A stretch of 64,000 nt of DNA, from assembly GCF_000813845.1 (NCBI RefSeq), contig NZ_JWTB01000027.1:1-64000 (forward strand). Reading direction: 5' to 3'. This document shows positions 62,412 to 64,000 of the stretch, piece after piece (within the stretch, counting starts at the first letter, position 1; the number at the start of each line of letters is the position of its first letter). Source of the stretch: Pseudarthrobacter phenanthrenivorans (GTDB lineage Bacteria > Actinomycetota > Actinomycetes > Actinomycetales > Micrococcaceae). The notes beneath the pieces were generated by a model. That model was not told the origin of the DNA, ran no database searches, and worked only from the letters and a program-made list of their open reading frames with translations. The translations under genes and the position numbers were made by a program.

Positions 62412-63196
62412 GTGTTGCTCCCGGTGGTGAGGGGCGAGGCCGCGTCGAGTTCCGTGACTTCCTTCAGCCCGCTGGTGGGCGGTGCGGGGCGGCGGCGGCC
62501 GGTGCGGAACTTGTTGTCGAAGTGGTTGACCAGGTGCGTCAGCGGGACGGTGATCACCAGGTAGAAGAGGCCGGCTGCCACCAGCGGTGAGAGGTTGCCG
62601 GACAGCACGGCGGCGTCCTGGCCCACGCGGAAGAGTTCGCGTTCGGTGACCAGCAGGCCCAGGAAGTAGACCAGGGAGGAGTCCTTGACGATGGCGATGA
62701 ACTGGTTCACCAGGGCCGGCAGGACCCGGCGGACGCCCTGGGGCACCACCACCAGGGCCATGGACTTGGCGTAGCTCATGCCCAGGGCGCGGCAGGCCTC
62801 GCCCTGGCCCTTGTCCACGCTGAGGATGCCGGCGCGGAAGATTTCCCCGATGTAGGCGCTGGCGATCAGGCTCAGCGCGATGATGCCCAGCGGGTAGGGC
62901 GAGGGGCCGAAGACCGACTGGCTGAGCCGGGCAAAGCCCTGGCCGATCAGGAGGATGGTGAGGATGGCGGGCAGGCCGCGGAAGAGGTCGGTGTAGATCC
63001 GGGCTGGAACCCGCAGCCACTTGGACGGTGAGATGCCCATAACGGCCACCACCATGCCCAGCACCGTGCCAAGGACGGTGGCGGCGATGGAAATGATCAG
63101 CGTGTTCAGCAGGCCGACCGCCAGGAGTTGGGGCATGACTTCAGCCATAGCGCGGAAGTCGAAGAAAGTACGGATGATGGTGTTGAGCCAGTCCAT
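62408..63196 (-). CDS. Amino-acid-type ABC transporter permease (HisMQ family)
   Basis: 262 residues, five membrane segments. VGLLNTLIISIAATVLGTVLG and YTDLFRGLPAILTILLI near the start. EAA-like loop GEACRALGMSYAKSMALVVVPQGVRRVLPALVNQFIAIVKDSSL (~131-175) ends in the HisMQ hallmark KDSSL. Only one permease gene is present, so it probably works as a homodimer. Confidence 0.92.
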   Translation of the reverse strand: MDWLNTIIRTFFDFRAMAEVMPQLLAVGLLNTLIISIAATVLGTVLGMVVAVMGISPSKWLRVPARIYTDLFRGLPAILTILLIGQGFARLSQSVFGPSPYPLGIIALSLIASAYIGEIFRAGILSVDKGQGEACRALGMSYAKSMALVVVPQGVRRVLPALVNQFIAIVKDSSLVYFLGLLVTERELFRVGQDAAVLSGNLSPLVAAGLFYLVITVPLTHLVNHFDNKFRTGRRRPAPPTSGLKEVTELDAASPLTTGSNT

Positions 63197-63227
63197 GGTT
63201 GCTCTCAGACGTAGGTTGTGTGGAGGT

Positions 63228-63260
63228 GCCGGGCGGGCCGCTTGCGGCGGACCGCCCGGC
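63228..63260 (-). promoter_or_regulatory. Stable hairpin between binding-protein and permease genes
   Basis: Arms GCCGGGCGG (63228-63236) and CCGCCCGGC (63252-63260), with a smaller CCGC-2-GCGG stem inside. It lies in the 106-base gap 63197-63302 after the binding-protein stop. Such structures often stabilise the binding-protein message or partly terminate transcription, lowering permease expression. Confidence 0.5.
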
Positions 63261-63302
63261 CAGGGGCCAAAGGCCTGATGTCAGGCTGCCTGCCTGCTGC
63301 GC

Positions 63303-64000
63303 TTACTTGCTCGGGGCGGGTGACGCCGTCTGCTCGGCCTTGGGCAGGTACTGCTCAGGCATCGGCGAGCCGGGGAACCACTTCTGGTAGAGCTTCTTCC
63401 AGGTGCCGTCCTCCATGGCCGCCGCCAGGCCCTTGTTCAGGGCTTCCTTGAACGCGGTCTTGCCCTTGGCCACGGCGAAGCCGGCGGGGGCGTCGAAGGA
63501 CGGGATGTCAGCGGCGCTGACCAGCCCGTGCTGCTCTTCGTAGGCCTTTGCTGCCTCGTAGTCGAGGAAGTGGGCGTCAACGGTTCCGCTGTTCACCGCG
63601 GCGATGGCGGTGTTGTTGTCCGGGAAGCGGACCAGGTTGGCCGAGGTGAAGTTCTTCACCGCGTAGGCCTCCTGGAGCGTTCCCTGGACGACGCCCAGGC
63701 GCTTGCCGGCGAGGCCGTCCACGCCGGTGATCCCGGAGGCCTTGGTGGTGATCACCGTCAGGTAGCCGGCCAGGTAGCCGTCCGAGAAATCGACGGTTTC
63801 CTTGCGCTTGTCCGTGATGCCGATGGCGGCAACGCCGGCGTCGAACTGGCCGTTGGCGACTGCGGCCAGCAGGCCGGAGAAGTCCTGTCCGGTGAAGACG
63901 ACGTTGTCCACACCGGCCCGGTGGGCCACATCCTTGAACAGTTCGACGTCGAAGCCGGTGAAGTTACCGGAGGCGTCGGCAAACGTGTACGGCTTGGAGT
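63303..64000 (-). CDS. Amino-acid ABC transporter substrate-binding protein, partial (N-terminus beyond window)
   Basis: About 232 residues visible. [20 protein letters not shown], followed by [35 protein letters not shown], is the type-3 (GlnH/ArtI) solute-binding pattern, with [16 protein letters not shown] hinge and [22 protein letters not shown] at the end. The signal peptide is outside the window. Operon order: binding protein, permease, ATPase, Idh-like, DAO. Confidence 0.9.
   Translation of the reverse strand, partial: SKPYTFADASGNFTGFDVELFKDVAHRAGVDNVVFTGQDFSGLLAAVANGQFDAGVAAIGITDKRKETVDFSDGYLAGYLTVITTKASGITGVDGLAGKRLGVVQGTLQEAYAVKNFTSANLVRFPDNNTAIAAVNSGTVDAHFLDYEAAKAYEEQHGLVSAADIPSFDAPAGFAVAKGKTAFKEALNKGLAAAMEDGTWKKLYQKWFPGSPMPEQYLPKAEQTASPAPSK

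Overview
The window is high-GC DNA (third positions almost all G or C). Long antisense shadow ORFs, GTG/TTG starts and ATGA overlaps between operon genes point to an actinobacterium, most likely a soil Micrococcaceae (Arthrobacter/Pseudarthrobacter type). I see no rRNA, tRNA, CRISPR array, insertion sequence or prophage. It reads as a catabolic stretch of chromosome: uptake system, enzymes and local regulator, repeated several times.

1-16.9 kb: a C-glycoside (carbon-carbon linked aryl glucoside) degradation locus. A minus-strand operon runs from a sugar-type ABC transporter (8801-10096, 7789-8748, 6949-7785) through two NTF2-like proteins, a hydroxypyruvate-isomerase-like TIM barrel and a GMC flavoprotein that resembles C-glycoside 3-oxidases. 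It continues with two split alpha/beta C-glycoside deglycosidases (CGD) and an Idh/MocA dehydrogenase cut by the window edge. A NodD-like LysR gene is divergent. Behind it are two tandem genes in which beta and alpha deglycosidase domains are fused into one chain. ThuA-like, PfkB kinase and alpha/beta hydrolase genes follow. The expected logic is uptake, oxidation of the sugar at C3, C-C cleavage, then processing of the released keto sugar.

17-32.5 kb: a cyclodeaminase-like protein and an SDR, then a fructan locus with a Tat-exported GH32 levanase, a cytoplasmic GH32, an ABC transporter and a LacI regulator. Four LacI-type operators lie between the two GH32 genes. Next is a nucleoside locus (ribokinase, MFS permease, nucleoside hydrolase) with a divergent LacI gene and two operators almost identical to the fructan ones. 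A RelA/SpoT-type synthetase and a pterin dehydratase follow.

32.6-39.5 kb: TIM-barrel isomerase, small membrane protein, AraC-VOC pair, UvrA-like ABC protein, membrane-anchored hydrolase, MOSC protein.

39.6-47.7 kb: an IclR-controlled operon with a tripartite tricarboxylate transporter, an RraA-family aldolase-like protein, a 6PGDH-like dehydrogenase, a frameshifted TRAP-type permease with a tiny partner, and a cyclase-family hydrolase. A sigma70-like promoter overlapped by a perfect palindrome precedes it.

47.8-57.5 kb: MFS and GntR genes, an MHS-family transporter, a beta-hydroxyacid dehydrogenase, small proteins, and three multi-spanning mannosyltransferase-like proteins. Two of these are tandem paralogues that may both start at ATT. 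57.8-64 kb: a SulP transporter, then an amino-acid-type ABC operon with an Idh/MocA oxidoreductase and a DAO-family flavoprotein, cut by the right edge. A near-identical 76-nt dispersed repeat lies between two convergent gene pairs, at 39.5 and 47.7 kb.
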